Origin: Thalassospira sp. MCCC 1A03138
GTDB taxonomy: Bacteria; Pseudomonadota; Alphaproteobacteria; Rhodospirillales; Thalassospiraceae
Direction of reading: 5' to 3'
Assembly (NCBI RefSeq): GCF_002115785.1
Contig: NZ_JFJY01000003.1
Location: forward strand, 248,001 to 312,000
DNA: 64,000 bases
This document shows positions 1-10,677 of the stretch, in pieces. Within the stretch, counting starts at the first letter, position 1; every line of letters starts with the position of its first letter. The notes below the pieces were generated by a model. The model was not told the origin of the DNA. It was given only the letters and a program-made list of their open reading frames with translations, and searched no databases. The position numbers and the translations under genes are program-made.

Positions 1-107
1 TCCGGATACTTGGCGATAATCTTTTTTGCCCGCTCCATGTTTTCCGGGGAAAACGCGAAGCTGACAGGCTGAAGCTCTCTCGGAGCTGGTCTTCTCAAAT
101 GGCTCAT
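1..107 (-). CDS. nuoE: NADH-quinone oxidoreductase subunit E (24 kDa, partial)
   Basis: Only the first 35 or so codons lie in the window; the rest runs off the left edge. The visible N-terminus reads [20 protein letters not shown] and continues with [14 protein letters not shown], the usual start of the thioredoxin-like 2Fe-2S subunit of complex I. The ATG overlaps the nuoD stop as ATGA, so translation is probably coupled. Identity rests on this short N-terminus plus position as the fifth gene in nuoA-B-C-D-E order. The 2Fe-2S cysteines are outside the window. Confidence 0.85.
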   Translation of the reverse strand, partial: MSHLRRPAPRELQPVSFAFSPENMERAKKIIAKYP

Positions 108-1282
108 CGGTCAATCTCACCGAACACGATATCAAGCGACCCGATATTGGCAACGACGTCGGCCAGCATGTGGCCCTTGGACATGAAGTCGATGCCCTGA
201 AGGTGCGGGAATCCGGGTGCGCGAATTTTGCAGCGATACGGACGGTTCGAGCCATCCGAAATGAGATACACGCCAAACTCACCCTTCGGTGCCTCGACCG
301 CGGCATAGCATTCGCCCGCCGGAACGTGGAACCCTTCGGTAAAGAGTTTGAAGTGATGGATCAGGGCTTCCATCGAGCGTTTCATTTCTGAACGCGACGG
401 CGGCGCCACTTTGTTATTTTCAACGATAACAGCACCATCGGGCATTTCCTTGATGGCCTGCTTCATGATCTTGAGCGACTGGTTCATTTCTTCGAAACGC
501 ACCAGGAAGCGATCATAGCAGTCGCCGTTCTTGCCTATCGGAATGTCGAAATCGAAATCTTCGTACGAGTCATAGGGCTGCGATTTACGCAGATCCCACG
601 CCATGCCCGATGCGCGGATGTTCGGTCCGGTAAAGCCCCAGTCAAGGGCCTCCTCGGGCGAAACGATCCCGATATCAACAGTACGCTGTTTGAAGATACG
701 GTTTCCGGTCAGGATGCGGTCGAAATCCTTGACGAATTTCGGGAACTGATCGCACCAGGCATCAATATCGGCCAGCAACCCGGCCGGAAGATCGGCAGCA
801 ACGCCGCCCGGACGGAAATAGTTGGCATGAAGACGCGCACCGCACGCACGCTCATAGAATTCCATGAGCTTTTCACGTTCCTCGAAACCCCACAGCAGCG
901 GGGTCATCGCACCAACGTCAAGCGCAAAGGCCGTCAGGTTCAGAAGATGGTTCAGGATACGACCCATTTCTGCATACAGGACGCGGATATACTGGGCGCG
1001 TTTCGGCACCTCGACACCCATCAGCTTCTCGATGGCCAGGCAGTAGGCATGTTCTTGGTTCATCGGCGCGACATAGTCGAGACGGTCGAAATACGGCGTC
1101 GCCTGAATATAGGTTTTATATTCGATCAGCTTTTCCGTACCGCGGTGCAGAAGACCGATATGCGGATCGGCGCGTTCGATAACCTCGCCGTCCATTTCAA
1201 GAACCAGACGCAGAACGCCGTGCGCCGCAGGATGCTGCGGGCCGAAGTTCATGGTCATGTTTTTGATTTTCTGTTCCGACAT
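104..1282 (-). CDS. nuoD: NADH-quinone oxidoreductase subunit D (49 kDa)
   Basis: A 392-residue peripheral-arm subunit of complex I, which helps form the quinone-binding cavity at the cytoplasmic face of the membrane. The N-terminus contains [22 protein letters not shown] and then [16 protein letters not shown], the family signature carrying the quinone-site His. The C-terminus ends DIVFGEIDR, the usual NuoD ending. Length is normal. The ATG overlaps the nuoC stop by one base (TGATG) and the stop overlaps nuoE (ATGA), so nuoC-D-E are tightly coupled. Confidence 0.97.
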   Translation of the reverse strand: MSEQKIKNMTMNFGPQHPAAHGVLRLVLEMDGEVIERADPHIGLLHRGTEKLIEYKTYIQATPYFDRLDYVAPMNQEHAYCLAIEKLMGVEVPKRAQYIRVLYAEMGRILNHLLNLTAFALDVGAMTPLLWGFEEREKLMEFYERACGARLHANYFRPGGVAADLPAGLLADIDAWCDQFPKFVKDFDRILTGNRIFKQRTVDIGIVSPEEALDWGFTGPNIRASGMAWDLRKSQPYDSYEDFDFDIPIGKNGDCYDRFLVRFEEMNQSLKIMKQAIKEMPDGAVIVENNKVAPPSRSEMKRSMEALIHHFKLFTEGFHVPAGECYAAVEAPKGEFGVYLISDGSNRPYRCKIRAPGFPHLQGIDFMSKGHMLADVVANIGSLDIVFGEIDR

Positions 1283-1911
1283 CAGGCCTTGCCCTCCGCC
1301 TTTTCATCGCCGGGGAGAACATGCTGGATGCCTTCCCATGGGCTTTCGAAATCGAAGTTACGGAAATCCTGAACCAGTTTCACCGGCTCGTATACAACGC
1401 GCTTCTTCTCGTCGTCATAGCGAACCTCGACATAACCGGTCAGCGGGAAATCCTTGCGAAGCGGATGACCTTCAAAACCGTAATCCGTCAGGATACGGCG
1501 CGGGTCCGGGTGATTATCAAAGAAGATGCCGAACAGATCCCACGTTTCGCGCTCGAACCAGTTGGCGGCGCTGTAAACGGAAACGGCACTTGGCACCGGG
1601 GTATCTTCGTCGGTGCTGATCTTGACGCGCACACGCAGGTTATGCTTGAGCGACAGCAGGTGATACACGACGTCGAAACGCTCGGCGCGTTCAGGATAAT
1701 CAACCCCGCAAATGTCAACAAGCTGCTTGAACAGACAGCCCGCATCATCGCGAAGGAATGTCAGAACTTTAAGAATAGCATCGCGTTTGACCGCAATGGT
1801 CAGCTCGCCATAACGGTACTGGGTTTCCAGAACCTTGTCGGCAAACTGGGACACCACTAGATCTTTAAGATCTTTCAGCGCGGCGCTGTTATCGCTGAGC
1901 ACTTCGCTCAT
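1282..1911 (-). CDS. nuoC: NADH-quinone oxidoreductase subunit C (30 kDa)
   Basis: A 209-residue peripheral subunit of complex I that packs against NuoD. It carries the 30-kDa signature [20 protein letters not shown] followed by [27 protein letters not shown]. NuoC and NuoD are separate genes here, unlike the fused NuoCD of enterics, which is the normal alphaproteobacterial arrangement. An 18-base gap separates it from nuoB. The C-terminal tail after [17 protein letters not shown] is short and charged, as in relatives. Confidence 0.97.
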   Translation of the reverse strand: MSEVLSDNSAALKDLKDLVVSQFADKVLETQYRYGELTIAVKRDAILKVLTFLRDDAGCLFKQLVDICGVDYPERAERFDVVYHLLSLKHNLRVRVKISTDEDTPVPSAVSVYSAANWFERETWDLFGIFFDNHPDPRRILTDYGFEGHPLRKDFPLTGYVEVRYDDEKKRVVYEPVKLVQDFRNFDFESPWEGIQHVLPGDEKAEGKA

Positions 1912-1929
1912 GCAAGCCCCCTATAAGGA

Positions 1930-2472
1930 TCAGCGTGTCAGGACACCGGTACGGCGGATTTTCTTTTGCAACTGCATCACGCCGTAAATCAGCGCTTCGG
2001 CTGTCGGCGGGCACCCGGGAACATATACATCCACCGGCACAACGCGATCACAACCGCGCACCACCGAATAGGAATAGTGATAATACCCACCACCATTCGC
2101 GCACGAACCCATCGAAATCACCCAGCGCGGCTCGGCCATCTGGTCGTAAACCTTGCGCAGTGCCGGTGCCATTTTGTTGGTCAGCGTACCGGCAACGATC
2201 ATCACATCGGACTGACGTGGGCTCGGACGGAACACAAGACCATAACGGTCAAGGTCGTAACGCGATGCGGCGGCATGCATCATTTCCACAGCACAGCAGG
2301 CCAGACCGAACGTCATCGGCCACAGCGAACCGGTGCTCGCCCAGCTTGCCAGCTTGTCGAGGTTGGCAAGGACAAAGCCCTTGTCATTCATCTCGTCGAA
2401 CACGCCTTTAAGCAGGGTATCCTGATCCTGACCGGGTGCCAGGGGTGCGCCTGTATTGGTGCTCACTCCCAT
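1930..2472 (-). CDS. nuoB: NADH-quinone oxidoreductase subunit B (PSST)
   Basis: Carries the terminal 4Fe-4S cluster N2 of complex I, the direct electron donor to quinone. Cluster ligands are visible: the adjacent cysteines in [10 protein letters not shown], the cysteine in SMGSCANGG, and the one in [12 protein letters not shown]. The reading frame is open seven codons further, to 2493, but an AAGGGAG seven bases upstream of the ATG at 2472 makes that the better start (180 residues). A GTG two codons further in, overlapping the nuoA stop, is also possible. The gene overlaps the 3' end of nuoA. Confidence 0.95.
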   Translation of the reverse strand: MGVSTNTGAPLAPGQDQDTLLKGVFDEMNDKGFVLANLDKLASWASTGSLWPMTFGLACCAVEMMHAAASRYDLDRYGLVFRPSPRQSDVMIVAGTLTNKMAPALRKVYDQMAEPRWVISMGSCANGGGYYHYSYSVVRGCDRVVPVDVYVPGCPPTAEALIYGVMQLQKKIRRTGVLTR

Positions 2473-2828
2473 TCCAAAGCTCCCTTCTTCCATTCATAGA
2501 CAAATCCGACCGTCAGCACAGCCAGGAAAATCACCATAGAAAAGAAACCGAAGGTGCCAATGTCACCAAGGGTCACAGCCCACGGGAACAGGAACGCAAC
2601 TTCGAGATCGAAAATGATGAACAAGATGGCGACCAGATAGAACCTGACGTCAAACTTGATGCGCGCGTCCTCAAACGGCGCAAATCCGCATTCGTATGCG
2701 GACAGTTTTTCAACATCAGGAGCCTGCTTGGCCAGAACCAGCGACGCGATGACGATAACCGCCGAGAGACCGACGGCGATCCCGATAAAAATCAGGATCG
2801 GAAGATATTCCGAAAGAAGCTCTTGCAT
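2463..2828 (-). CDS. nuoA: NADH-quinone oxidoreductase subunit A
   Basis: A 121-residue membrane subunit of complex I with three hydrophobic segments: about residues 8-30 ([20 protein letters not shown]), 62-82 ([20 protein letters not shown]) and 90-112. The loop [24 protein letters not shown], holding the conserved Cys-Gly and Phe-Asp-x-Arg-Phe residues, is diagnostic. It is the first gene of the nuo operon; no gene lies upstream on this strand before tRNA-Asp, so the operon promoter should be in 2829-3115. Confidence 0.97.
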   Translation of the reverse strand: MQELLSEYLPILIFIGIAVGLSAVIVIASLVLAKQAPDVEKLSAYECGFAPFEDARIKFDVRFYLVAILFIIFDLEVAFLFPWAVTLGDIGTFGFFSMVIFLAVLTVGFVYEWKKGALEWE

Positions 2829-3115
2829 CTCTCTGACCTCTCAAGAACAGGCCTCTTTTGACCCGACCAGGTCCCCACCCAGCCTATACCGGCGCACCAT
2901 AACGTATGCACCGCACAAGTTCCAGCCCCGTAAGCGGTTTTAACACCGCCTAAGGCCGGAAACTTCCTAATCTTTTTGCCACTCCCTGCTCTCCGATATC
3001 GGACCGCGCAACGCCATGATCAAGTCCCTTTCCTGCAAAGCAACATAGGCTGCGCAGGAAAAAGCGATCGCGGAAAGGACGAAACGCCCGACGAAAGACA
3101 GCAGATAGGTGATCA

Positions 3116-3192
<77 letters not shown>

Positions 3193-3508
3193 AAATGACC
3201 AGCTATTGGCGCGCCTTTGTTAGACCAGCACCTATGCCAAGTCAAGCTGATACCAGCGTTTTCAACCATCTCGTCAATTGCACCAGAGATCATCACCCTG
3301 TGAAACATGTCACAGTCCCCGGATTTTCGACAAATATCGTTTTTCCAATCACTTCCATGCATGGTTTCGCCGGTTACCTTTGCATCCTGTGCACGGGTTT
3401 TATAGAATTGTTGATAATTAGAATATATTCTCGACCGCTAGGGGCAGTACCCTGGGGACAGGCATGTTCGCGTAAAACGAATAAACGCAGTGACGGAGAA
3501 GACCACCA
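3193..3508 (+). other. Intergenic region upstream of fliG
   Basis: No gene seen in these 316 bases. The part from about 3395 to 3430 is AT-rich (TTTTATAGAATTGTTGATAA and the following GAATATATTC) and is the likely fliG promoter area. No pair of boxes is good enough to place a promoter. An imperfect ribosome-binding sequence (GGAGAAG) ends about 9 bases before the GTG of fliG. Confidence 0.5.
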
Positions 3509-4528
3509 GTGGGGCGCGTTAAAGAAGAATACAGGTCATTGTCCGGACCCGAAAAAGCCGCGATTCTGATGCTGGCACTTGGTGAAGAACACGCCACGAA
3601 AATGTTCAGCATGATGGATGACGAGGAAATCAAAGAGATTTCCCAGACCATGTCAGGCCTTGGCACCATCAGTTCGAACATCGTTGAACGTCTGTTTGTC
3701 GAATTTGCTGATCAGCTTTCCTCAACCGGCTCGCTTGTCGGGTCGTTTGATACGACCGAACGCCTGCTGTCCAAAGTCCTGCCCGAAGACCGTGTCAACG
3801 GCATCATGGAAGAGATTCGCGGCCCCGCCGGTCGCACCATGTGGGACAAGCTGAACAACGTGAACGAAGCCGTTCTCGCCAACTATCTGAAAAACGAATA
3901 TCCGCAGACCGTTGGCGTGGTGCTCTCGAAACTGAAATCGTCCCACTCTGCTGCCGTTTTGTCGCTATTGCCGGAAAACTTCTCGATGGAGGTCATCATG
4001 CGTATGTTGCGCATGGAGGCCGTCCAGAAAGAGGTCCTCGACAATATCGAGAAAACCCTGCGTACAGAGTTCATGTCGAACCTTGCGCGCGGCTCGCGCG
4101 GCGACAACCACGAACTGATGGCTGATATCTTCAACAGCCTGGATCGCCAAAGCCAGGATCGCTTCCTCACCGCCCTCGAGGAACGCAACCGCGACTCTGC
4201 GGAAAAGATCAAGGCACTCATGTTCACCTTCGAAGACCTGGCCCGTCTCGACAACAACGGTGTTCAGACGCTGCTGCGTCAGGTCGAAAAAGACAAACTC
4301 GCACTGGCCCTCAAAGGCTCGACCGATGCGATGCGCGACCTGTTCTTCAAGAACATGTCCGAACGTGCCGGCAAGATGATGCGCGAAGACATGGAAGCAC
4401 TCGGCCCCGTCCGCCTTTCGGATGTCGAGGAATCCCAGATGATGATTGTCCAGCTCGCCAAGGAACTCGCCGCACAGGGACAGATCGTCATCTCCGAAGG
4501 TAGTGGTGAAGACGAAATGGTCTTCTGA
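3509..4528 (+). CDS. fliG: Flagellar motor switch protein FliG
   Basis: A 339-residue rotor protein that links the MS ring to the C ring and contacts the stator. The N-terminal domain begins [19 protein letters not shown]. The middle domain carries the [13 protein letters not shown] motif near residue 130, equivalent to EHPQ. The C-terminal domain has the charged torque helix region [22 protein letters not shown] and ends [21 protein letters not shown]. The start is GTG with an imperfect GGAGAAG upstream. It stands alone: no other flagellar gene is adjacent and it has its own terminator. Confidence 0.96.
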   Translation: MGRVKEEYRSLSGPEKAAILMLALGEEHATKMFSMMDDEEIKEISQTMSGLGTISSNIVERLFVEFADQLSSTGSLVGSFDTTERLLSKVLPEDRVNGIMEEIRGPAGRTMWDKLNNVNEAVLANYLKNEYPQTVGVVLSKLKSSHSAAVLSLLPENFSMEVIMRMLRMEAVQKEVLDNIEKTLRTEFMSNLARGSRGDNHELMADIFNSLDRQSQDRFLTALEERNRDSAEKIKALMFTFEDLARLDNNGVQTLLRQVEKDKLALALKGSTDAMRDLFFKNMSERAGKMMREDMEALGPVRLSDVEESQMMIVQLAKELAAQGQIVISEGSGEDEMVF

Positions 4529-4590
4529 CCCAAGAGACCTCCGGTGCCCCGGCATTTAGTCCGGGCTCCGAACCAAATTCGCCCCCCAAA

Positions 4591-4621
4591 ACGGGATGGC
4601 AGATTGCCGTCCCGTTTTTTT
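4591..4621 (+). terminator. Intrinsic terminator of fliG
   Basis: An 11-bp stem (ACGGGATGGCA with TGCCGTCCCGT, one G-U pair) around a 3-base loop is followed by a run of seven T. It lies about 60 bases after the fliG stop. Confidence 0.85.
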
Positions 4622-5288
4622 GTCTTTCATTTTGTGATTTTGACAAACTACTTCCGTAATGACTTTTGCCATTTTCGGGCTTGTGGCCACTGTTTCGGAT
4701 GCCTTGAATGACGGCTGGCATCGCGCCGTGACTTTATCTTCCTCCGCTCACATAACAGTCCAATATACCGCTGCATGAAATCTTCATGCCCGCCGGATTC
4801 GTAACGCAGGTTCAACAGGCATCCCGCCTGCCCCACGCCTCGGCCAGTGCCCTGATAGGCATTACGGCCCTTCGTCATCGACATTCGCGATCATGGCCCT
4901 CTTTCCTTTTGGAACAACACATGCGCCGTCCGTTCCGTTTGCACTGCAAACATCCTGTGACGGCCTCATGCCGGAATTGTCTGGGAAATTATTCAGAAGC
5001 CTGAAATCAGAAAATTCCAGCCCCTCTCGCCCGCGATTCAGGCGCAATTATCAAGTTGATAAAATATCTTTGCCATAACAAAAAGAACAAATAAAGAACA
5101 AAACTAAGGAGCAATAACAAAGGCAGGATACAAGGCCATTGTAGTGTGCAGGTGCGATGATCGATTTCTATCAGGAAAACAGGGCCATTGAAAAATGTAG
5201 CCGCTGCATTCCAGCCGATGAAAATTTCCGACCTTTCGGATCCGATCACCCTTCCCGACTACTCTGCCCGATACTTTACTCAGCAACT
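4622..5288. other. Gene-poor convergent spacer
   Basis: About 670 bases lie between fliG on the plus strand and the lipoprotein gene on the minus strand. Several short open frames exist on both strands, but none has a convincing ribosome-binding site, recognisable family sequence or conserved layout. Bases 5060-5125 are strikingly A-rich. I see no tRNA, repeat or terminator for the lipoprotein gene. A small RNA cannot be excluded. Confidence 0.5.
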
Positions 5289-5957
5289 CTATCCGATGAT
5301 CACATTCGGCACCGGATCAGTAATCGATCTGATTTCCCAGCGCAGCCTGTTCTGCCCGCCTGTCTCAATGAACTCGGCGGCGTTATGGCTGCGAATGCCG
5401 GCCGTGGTGCGCAATTCGATCTTGCCGGTCATCTGGTAGCCCAGTGCGGTCAGACGTTCTTCATACTGATCGGGAACAAAGCCGCCGCGTATTTCAACGG
5501 TGTTCGAATCTGCGCGGAAAAACATTTCAAGGATTCGCGAATTGCGCCTGACAAACACAAAACTTTTGTCGCGCATGATATTGCTACGCCGTTCATAGAC
5601 AATGTTGAAGATGCCATTGCCCTGATAGGTCAACTGCTTGACTCCGGAATCGCGTTTCAGGTCGGCTAGAACCTTGGCAACCCGTTCCTCTTCCTCGTCG
5701 GCATCAATTTCTTTGTTCAGAAGGGCCTCGGTAATGGTCGGCTGCACCAGCAGTCCGCGATAGCTGAAGCGGAAATCGCCATTCTGCTCAACATTAAGAT
5801 CAATAGTAAAGGCTTCGGGCAGATAACAGCTAACCAGCATCAGCGGCGCTATAACCACCACCAGAGCCCCACGGGCAATTGACCGACCCCGATGGGTAGC
5901 AAACGTACACAATGACGCCACAAGCGCGGAAAACGGGATTTTGGAAATCATGGTCAT
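5289..5957 (-). CDS. Putative lipoprotein of unknown function
   Basis: A 222-residue protein not recognised as a named family. The N-terminus is long for a lipoprotein: about 25 mostly polar residues precede the hydrophobic run RGALVVVIAPLMLVSC, which ends in a lipobox-like LVSC with Cys at about position 44. The mature part is hydrophilic and predicted mixed alpha/beta, starting YLPEAFTIDLNVEQNGDFRFSYRGLLV. It includes an acidic helix DADEEEERVAKVLADLKRD and a C-terminal segment NRLRWEIRSITDPVP. An AGGA lies upstream of the first ATG; a second ATG two codons later is also possible. Probable envelope anchoring follows only from the lipobox. Single gene, no operon partner. Confidence 0.7.
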   Translation of the reverse strand: MTMISKIPFSALVASLCTFATHRGRSIARGALVVVIAPLMLVSCYLPEAFTIDLNVEQNGDFRFSYRGLLVQPTITEALLNKEIDADEEEERVAKVLADLKRDSGVKQLTYQGNGIFNIVYERRSNIMRDKSFVFVRRNSRILEMFFRADSNTVEIRGGFVPDQYEERLTALGYQMTGKIELRTTAGIRSHNAAEFIETGGQNRLRWEIRSITDPVPNVIIG

Positions 5958-6146
5958 CGCGGCGTCTTCCTGACTGGTGTTACCTGATCAAGCTTGCCTG
6001 TCAGGCGTTATCGCGTCAACCACTGCATCGCGGTTCGATTCCTGAAAACGATTCGCGGTGCACTGCAATAGCGCGCTGATTCGCAAAAAGAAAATCGAAT
6101 TGCCCAAAAATGCAAAAAGCCAGCACGAAGCCGACTTTTGCAAGAA

Positions 6147-6223
6147 TGGTGGGTGATGAGAGATTCGAACTCCCGACCCTCTCGGTGTAAACGAGATGCT
6201 CTAACCAGCTGAGCTAATCACCC
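6147..6223 (-). tRNA. tRNA-Val (TAC)
   Basis: The reverse strand gives a full cloverleaf. The acceptor is GGGTGAT with ATCACCC, the D arm AGCTCAGCTGGTTAGAGC, the anticodon stem TCTCG/CGAGA closes loop TTTACAC with anticodon TAC, and the T arm is GGGAGTTCGAATCTCTC. The CCA end is encoded. Confidence 0.96.
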
Positions 6224-6273
6224 GTATTTTGATGCCCCGTTTTGCGGAAGCGGGCGGAACATAACATGCTTTT

Positions 6274-6317
6274 TTGAAAAAGCAATGCCGGTGACGCTCG
6301 TCACCGGCATTTTTTTT
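6274..6317 (-). terminator. Terminator of hupB
   Basis: A perfect 12-bp stem (AATGCCGGTGAC with GTCACCGGCATT) has a 4-base loop. On the minus strand it is followed by GCTTTTT. A run of eight T on the other side would let it work in both directions. Confidence 0.75.
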
Positions 6318-6333
6318 CAGAACATCGTCAAAC

Positions 6334-6606
6334 TTAGTTGACGGCGTCCTTAAGACCCTTGCCAGCCTTGAATTTAGGCTGTTTCGATGCCGGAATGTCG
6401 ATTTCTTCACCGGTGCGCGGGTTGCGACCTTTTGAAGCAGCGCGAGCAGCGACAGCGAAGGTACCGAAACCGACGAGACGAACTTCGTCACCGCCTTTGA
6501 GAGATTCGGTAATGGAATCGAAAACAGCGTCAACGGCTTTAGCAGCGTCTGCTTTGGACAGATCGGCTTTAGCAGCTACACTTCCAACGAGATCGTTTTT
6601 ATTCAC
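6334..6606 (-). CDS. hupB: DNA-binding protein HU
   Basis: A 90-residue histone-like protein that bends and packages DNA as a dimer. It has the N-terminal helical part [20 protein letters not shown], the GFGTF turn, and the arm [20 protein letters not shown] carrying the Pro that intercalates into DNA. Length is typical. The start codon is GTG, preceded by AGGAA. It lies downstream of lon, as in many proteobacteria, but with a terminator and its own promoter in between. Confidence 0.97.
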   Translation of the reverse strand: MNKNDLVGSVAAKADLSKADAAKAVDAVFDSITESLKGGDEVRLVGFGTFAVAARAASKGRNPRTGEEIDIPASKQPKFKAGKGLKDAVN

Positions 6607-6676
6607 TTCCTGGCCCCCTTATTGGACGTTCGGAGTTATGAGGAAATTTGGTTTGCCCCAAACCTGTTGCATCGGC

Positions 6677-6706
6677 AGTGTAAGCAGGTAGCCAACATCC
6701 CGTCAA
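6677..6706 (-). promoter_or_regulatory. Candidate sigma-70 promoter of hupB
   Basis: Reading on the minus strand, TTGACG is followed by an 18-base spacer and TACACT, about 70 bases before the hupB GTG. A small palindrome (GCGAC-A-GTCGC) abuts the -35 element. Matched by eye to the consensus only. Confidence 0.45.
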
Positions 6707-6814
6707 TGCGACAGTCGCAGTTTTCTGCGGTTTCGAACGTTTTTTTGATTTTTTTCGCCTTTACAGCAACACGGCTGTGGATCATTGCCGATTCTTGGCC
6801 AAAGTTATCCACAG

Positions 6815-6847
6815 AAAAGGGGGGATGACAGCGCCATCCCCCCTTGA
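6815..6847 (-). terminator. Terminator of lon
   Basis: On the minus strand AAGGGGGGATG pairs perfectly with CATCCCCCCTT across a 7-base loop, followed by TTCTGT. It sits about 25 bases past the lon stop. Confidence 0.8.
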
Positions 6848-6869
6848 ATTCAGACCTTTTTGACGTCAA

Positions 6870-9281
6870 TCAGTGCGTGGTAACACCACCGACTTCCGAT
6901 TCTTCGCCGTCCTTGGTTTTGACAGCGACGTCATCCACTTCTTCTTCCCACTCGATGGGAACCAGCGGATTGACCAGCGCATGGCTGAGAACCTCGTCAA
7001 CATGGGAAACCGGAATGATTTCCATGCCACGTTTGACATTGTCCGGAATGTCTTCCAGATCCTTTTCATTTTCCTGTGGGATCAGGACGGTTTTGACACC
7101 GCCACGCAATGCCGCAAGAAGCTTTTCTTTCAAACCACCAATCGCAAGCACACGACCGCGAAGCGTGATTTCCCCCGTCATCGCGACATCCCTGCGAACC
7201 GGATTGCCAGTCAGAACCGAAACCACCGACGTCACCATGCCAACACCAGCCGACGGACCGTCTTTTGGTGTCGCCCCTTCCGGAACGTGAACGTGAATGT
7301 CACGTTTCTGGAACAGGGTCGGCTTGATCCCGAACTGGGTGGCGCGCGACCGGACAAACGAGGTTGCCGCCTGAATCGATTCTGTCATGACTTCGCCGAG
7401 CTTGCCGGTGGTTTTCATGTTGCCCTTGCCCGGTACGGTGACCGATTCAATCTGCAACAGATCGCCGCCGAATTCAGTATAGGCCAGACCGGTAACAACA
7501 CCGACCTGATCTTCGCCTTCGGTTTCGCCATAACGGAACTTGCGAATCCCGGCATATTTGCCAAGCGTGCGCGGCGTTACGCGAACGGTTTTCAGGTTCT
7601 CAAGCATGATGCGCTTGGTCGCCTTACGGGCAAGCTTTGCCAGCTCGCGCTCAAGGCTACGCACACCGGCCTCTCGGGTGTAGTACCGGATCAGATCACG
7701 CAATGCGTCGTCCGAAATGCTCCACTCGCCTTTTCTCAGGCCGCTTTCCTTGATCTGTTTCGGGATCAGGTGGCGCTTGGCGATTTCAACCTTTTCATCT
7801 TCGGTGTAACCCGAAATCCGGATGATCTCCATACGGTCGAGCAACGGCTGCTGCATGCGCAGGCTGTTGGCGGTCGTAACGAACATCACATCCGAAAGAT
7901 CGTAATCGACCTCAAGATAGTGGTCGTTAAAGGTAGAATTCTGCTCCGGATCAAGAACTTCAAGCAACGCCGAAGCCGGATCGCCGCGGAAATCCGAACC
8001 CATTTTTTCAATCTCGTCGAGAAGGAAAAGCGGGTTGGAATATTTCGCCTTTTTCATGCCCTGGATGATTTTGCCCGGCATGGAACCGATATAGGTCCGG
8101 CGATGACCGCGAATTTCAGACTCGTCACGCACCCCGCCAAGCGACATGCGCACGAACGTACGACCGGTCGCATTGGCAATCGATTTCCCAAGCGAGGTTT
8201 TACCAACACCCGGAGGACCGACAAGGCACAGAATCGGGCCTTTGACTTTTTTGACGCGCGCCTGAACGGCAAGATATTCAAGGATGTGTTCTTTGACCTT
8301 TTCAAGACCGTAATGCTCCTTGTCGAGCACCTTCTTGGCCTTTTTCAGATCAAGCGAAACCCGCGAACGTTTGTTCCACGGAATAGACACCATCCAGTCA
8401 AGATAGTTGCGCACCACGGTGGCCTCGGCGGACATCGGGCTCATATTGCGCAGTTTCTTAAGCTCGGCCTGGGCTTTTTCCTTGGCTTCCTTCGGCATCT
8501 TGGCCTTATTCAGCTTCTCTTCGATTTCAGAAGCTTCATCCTTGCCATCTTCGCCCTCGCCCAGTTCCTTCTGAATGGCTTTAAGCTGCTCGTTCAGATA
8601 GTACTCGCGCTGGGTTTTTTCCATCTGGCGCTTGACGCGGTTGCGGATTTTTTTCTCGACTTGCAAGACGCCGATTTCCGATTCCATGAAACCGAAAATG
8701 CGTTCCAGACGATCCCCGACAAGGGTGGTTTCCAGAAGTTCCTGTTTCTCGGAAATCTTGAGAGACAGATGCGACGCCACCGTATCGGCAAGCTTCGCAG
8801 GCTCTTCGATCTGATTAACCGATACCAGAACTTCCGGAGGTATCTTCTTGTTCAGCTTGATATACTGTTCGAACTGGGTCACGACGGAACGCGCAAGCGC
8901 TTCAAGCTCGCTATCGTCCTCATCTGCTTCCTCACGAACAGCGGCATAAGCCTGGAAAAATTCAGAATTATCAATGAAGCCGGAAATCTCTGCGCGCTTG
9001 CCACCTTCGACAAGCACCTTGACCGTCCCGTCCGGCAGCTTCAGAAGCTGCAACACGGTTGCGACAGTACCGATTTCGTACAGATCCTTGACCGACGGAT
9101 CATCAAGACCCGCGTCTTTCTGGGTAACAAGCAGAATCTGCTTGTCTTCGCGCATCACATCTTCAAGTGCGCGCACTGATTTTTCACGTCCGACAAACAG
9201 CGGAACAATCATGTGCGGGAACACTACGATGTCGCGCAACGGCAGTACCGGGTAAATTTCGCCACGCGCCAATTCAACCAT
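6870..9281 (-). CDS. lon: ATP-dependent protease Lon
   Basis: An 803-residue LonA-type AAA+ serine protease that degrades misfolded and regulatory proteins in the cytoplasm. The N-terminal substrate-binding domain covers about residues 10-200 and is followed by a coiled-coil region rich in Lys/Glu. The AAA+ module has Walker A GPPGVGKT near residue 355 and LLDEIEKMG as Walker B. The protease domain holds the catalytic Ser in [11 protein letters not shown] and Lys in [15 protein letters not shown]. Length is normal. Upstream is clpX, downstream hupB. Confidence 0.98.
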   Translation of the reverse strand: MVELARGEIYPVLPLRDIVVFPHMIVPLFVGREKSVRALEDVMREDKQILLVTQKDAGLDDPSVKDLYEIGTVATVLQLLKLPDGTVKVLVEGGKRAEISGFIDNSEFFQAYAAVREEADEDDSELEALARSVVTQFEQYIKLNKKIPPEVLVSVNQIEEPAKLADTVASHLSLKISEKQELLETTLVGDRLERIFGFMESEIGVLQVEKKIRNRVKRQMEKTQREYYLNEQLKAIQKELGEGEDGKDEASEIEEKLNKAKMPKEAKEKAQAELKKLRNMSPMSAEATVVRNYLDWMVSIPWNKRSRVSLDLKKAKKVLDKEHYGLEKVKEHILEYLAVQARVKKVKGPILCLVGPPGVGKTSLGKSIANATGRTFVRMSLGGVRDESEIRGHRRTYIGSMPGKIIQGMKKAKYSNPLFLLDEIEKMGSDFRGDPASALLEVLDPEQNSTFNDHYLEVDYDLSDVMFVTTANSLRMQQPLLDRMEIIRISGYTEDEKVEIAKRHLIPKQIKESGLRKGEWSISDDALRDLIRYYTREAGVRSLERELAKLARKATKRIMLENLKTVRVTPRTLGKYAGIRKFRYGETEGEDQVGVVTGLAYTEFGGDLLQIESVTVPGKGNMKTTGKLGEVMTESIQAATSFVRSRATQFGIKPTLFQKRDIHVHVPEGATPKDGPSAGVGMVTSVVSVLTGNPVRRDVAMTGEITLRGRVLAIGGLKEKLLAALRGGVKTVLIPQENEKDLEDIPDNVKRGMEIIPVSHVDEVLSHALVNPLVPIEWEEEVDDVAVKTKDGEESEVGGVTTH

Positions 9282-9374
9282 TATGTTCTATTCCCTATTC
9301 TGAGCCAAAACGTTGCTGGGGTCCTGCCATAGGCCCCGCCAGTAACGCGAACATTCAAAAGATAATCTGAAATT

Positions 9375-9403
9375 CCCGCACCGCAATAGGATGCCGGTGC
9401 GGG
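9375..9403 (-). terminator. Hairpin between clpX and lon
   Basis: A 9-bp perfect stem (CCCGCACCG with CGGTGCGGG) has an 11-base loop just after the clpX stop. On the minus strand it is followed by the U-rich but interrupted AATTTCAGATTATC. It could be a weak terminator or attenuator between clpX and lon. Confidence 0.5.
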
Positions 9404-9411
9404 ATCAGAAA

Positions 9412-10677
9412 TCAGGCACTGTGTTCGACACCTTCACGTCGTTCGGCATGGATCAGCAACGGTTTTGCCTTTCCTTCGACGACATCACGGTTGATCACGA
9501 TTTCCTCGACGCTTTCAAGGGTCGGCAGATCAAACATGGTATCAAGCAGGATACCTTCCATGATTGACCGCAGGCCACGCGCACCGGTTTTACGCTCGAT
9601 TGCCTTTTTGGCAATCGCCACCAGCGCATCAGGCTGGAAGGTCAGTTTCACGTCTTCCATATCGAACAGACGCTGATACTGCTTGATAAGTGCGTTTTTT
9701 GGCTCGGTCAGAATCTTGACCAGCGCATCCTCGTCGAGGTCTTCAAGCGTTGCCAGAACCGGTAGACGACCGATGAATTCGGGAATAAGGCCGAATTTCA
9801 ACAGATCCTCGGGTTCGACTTCGCGCAGGACTTCGCCGGTACGACGGTCTTCGGGGCTGCGGACATCCGCACCAAACCCGATCGCACTGCCCTTGCCACG
9901 CTGCGAAATCACCTTATCCAGACCAGCGAAGGCACCGCCCACGATGAACAGGATATTGGTGGTGTCGACCTGCAGGAATTCCTGCTGCGGGTGTTTACGG
10001 CCGCCCTGCGGCGGAACCGATGCAACCGTACCTTCCATGATCTTCAGAAGGGCCTGCTGCACACCTTCGCCCGACACGTCACGCGTGATCGACGGGTTGT
10101 CGGACTTGCGCGAAATCTTGTCGACCTCGTCTATATAGACGATGCCACGCTGTGCACGCTCGACATTGTAGTCAGCCGCCTGAAGCAGCTTGAGAATGAT
10201 GTTCTCGACGTCCTCACCGACATAACCTGCTTCGGTAAGGGTCGTGGCATCAGCCATAGTGAAAGGCACATCAAGGATGCGCGCAAGCGTCTGCGCCAGA
10301 AGCGTCTTACCACAGCCGGTCGGACCGACCAGCATGATGTTCGACTTGGCAAGTTCGATATCCTCGTTCTTGCTGGCATGATGCAGGCGTTTGTAGTGGT
10401 TGTGAACCGCGACAGAGAGAACTTTCTTCGCATGGCCCTGACCGATCACATAATCGTCAAGAACCTTGCAAATCTCTTGCGGAGAAGGCACCCCGTCAGC
10501 CGATTTGACGAGATGGGTTTTGTGCTCTTCGCGGATGATGTCCATGCAAAGCTCTACGCATTCATCACAGATGAATACGGTTGGACCGGCGATGAGCTTG
10601 CGAACCTCGTGCTGGCTCTTTCCACAGAAAGAACAATACAGAGTGTTCTTGGAGTCCCCGCTATTCGATTTGCTCAT
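9412..10677 (-). CDS. clpX: ClpX ATPase/unfoldase of ClpXP
   Basis: A 421-residue hexameric AAA+ unfoldase that feeds substrates into ClpP. The N-terminal zinc-binding domain has Cys 15, 18, 37 and 40 (YCSFCGK and FICDEC). Walker A is GPTGCGKT, the Walker B region [10 protein letters not shown], and the ClpP-binding loop lies in the IGFGAD region. Length is typical. It is 302 bases from clpP with a strong terminator between, so it is probably transcribed separately from clpP. Confidence 0.98.
   Translation of the reverse strand: MSKSNSGDSKNTLYCSFCGKSQHEVRKLIAGPTVFICDECVELCMDIIREEHKTHLVKSADGVPSPQEICKVLDDYVIGQGHAKKVLSVAVHNHYKRLHHASKNEDIELAKSNIMLVGPTGCGKTLLAQTLARILDVPFTMADATTLTEAGYVGEDVENIILKLLQAADYNVERAQRGIVYIDEVDKISRKSDNPSITRDVSGEGVQQALLKIMEGTVASVPPQGGRKHPQQEFLQVDTTNILFIVGGAFAGLDKVISQRGKGSAIGFGADVRSPEDRRTGEVLREVEPEDLLKFGLIPEFIGRLPVLATLEDLDEDALVKILTEPKNALIKQYQRLFDMEDVKLTFQPDALVAIAKKAIERKTGARGLRSIMEGILLDTMFDLPTLESVEEIVINRDVVEGKAKPLLIHAERREGVEHSA

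Noticed and set aside
5007..5249. 80-codon minus-strand frame with a strongly hydrophobic segment
   Set aside because: No ribosome-binding site, and the hydrophobicity comes from an A-rich tract read on the other strand.
6873..9179. 768-codon open frame on the plus strand, antisense to lon
   Set aside because: Lies entirely within lon on the opposite strand. Its composition (rich in Phe, Asn, His, Arg) is that of a shadow frame, and it has no family motifs.
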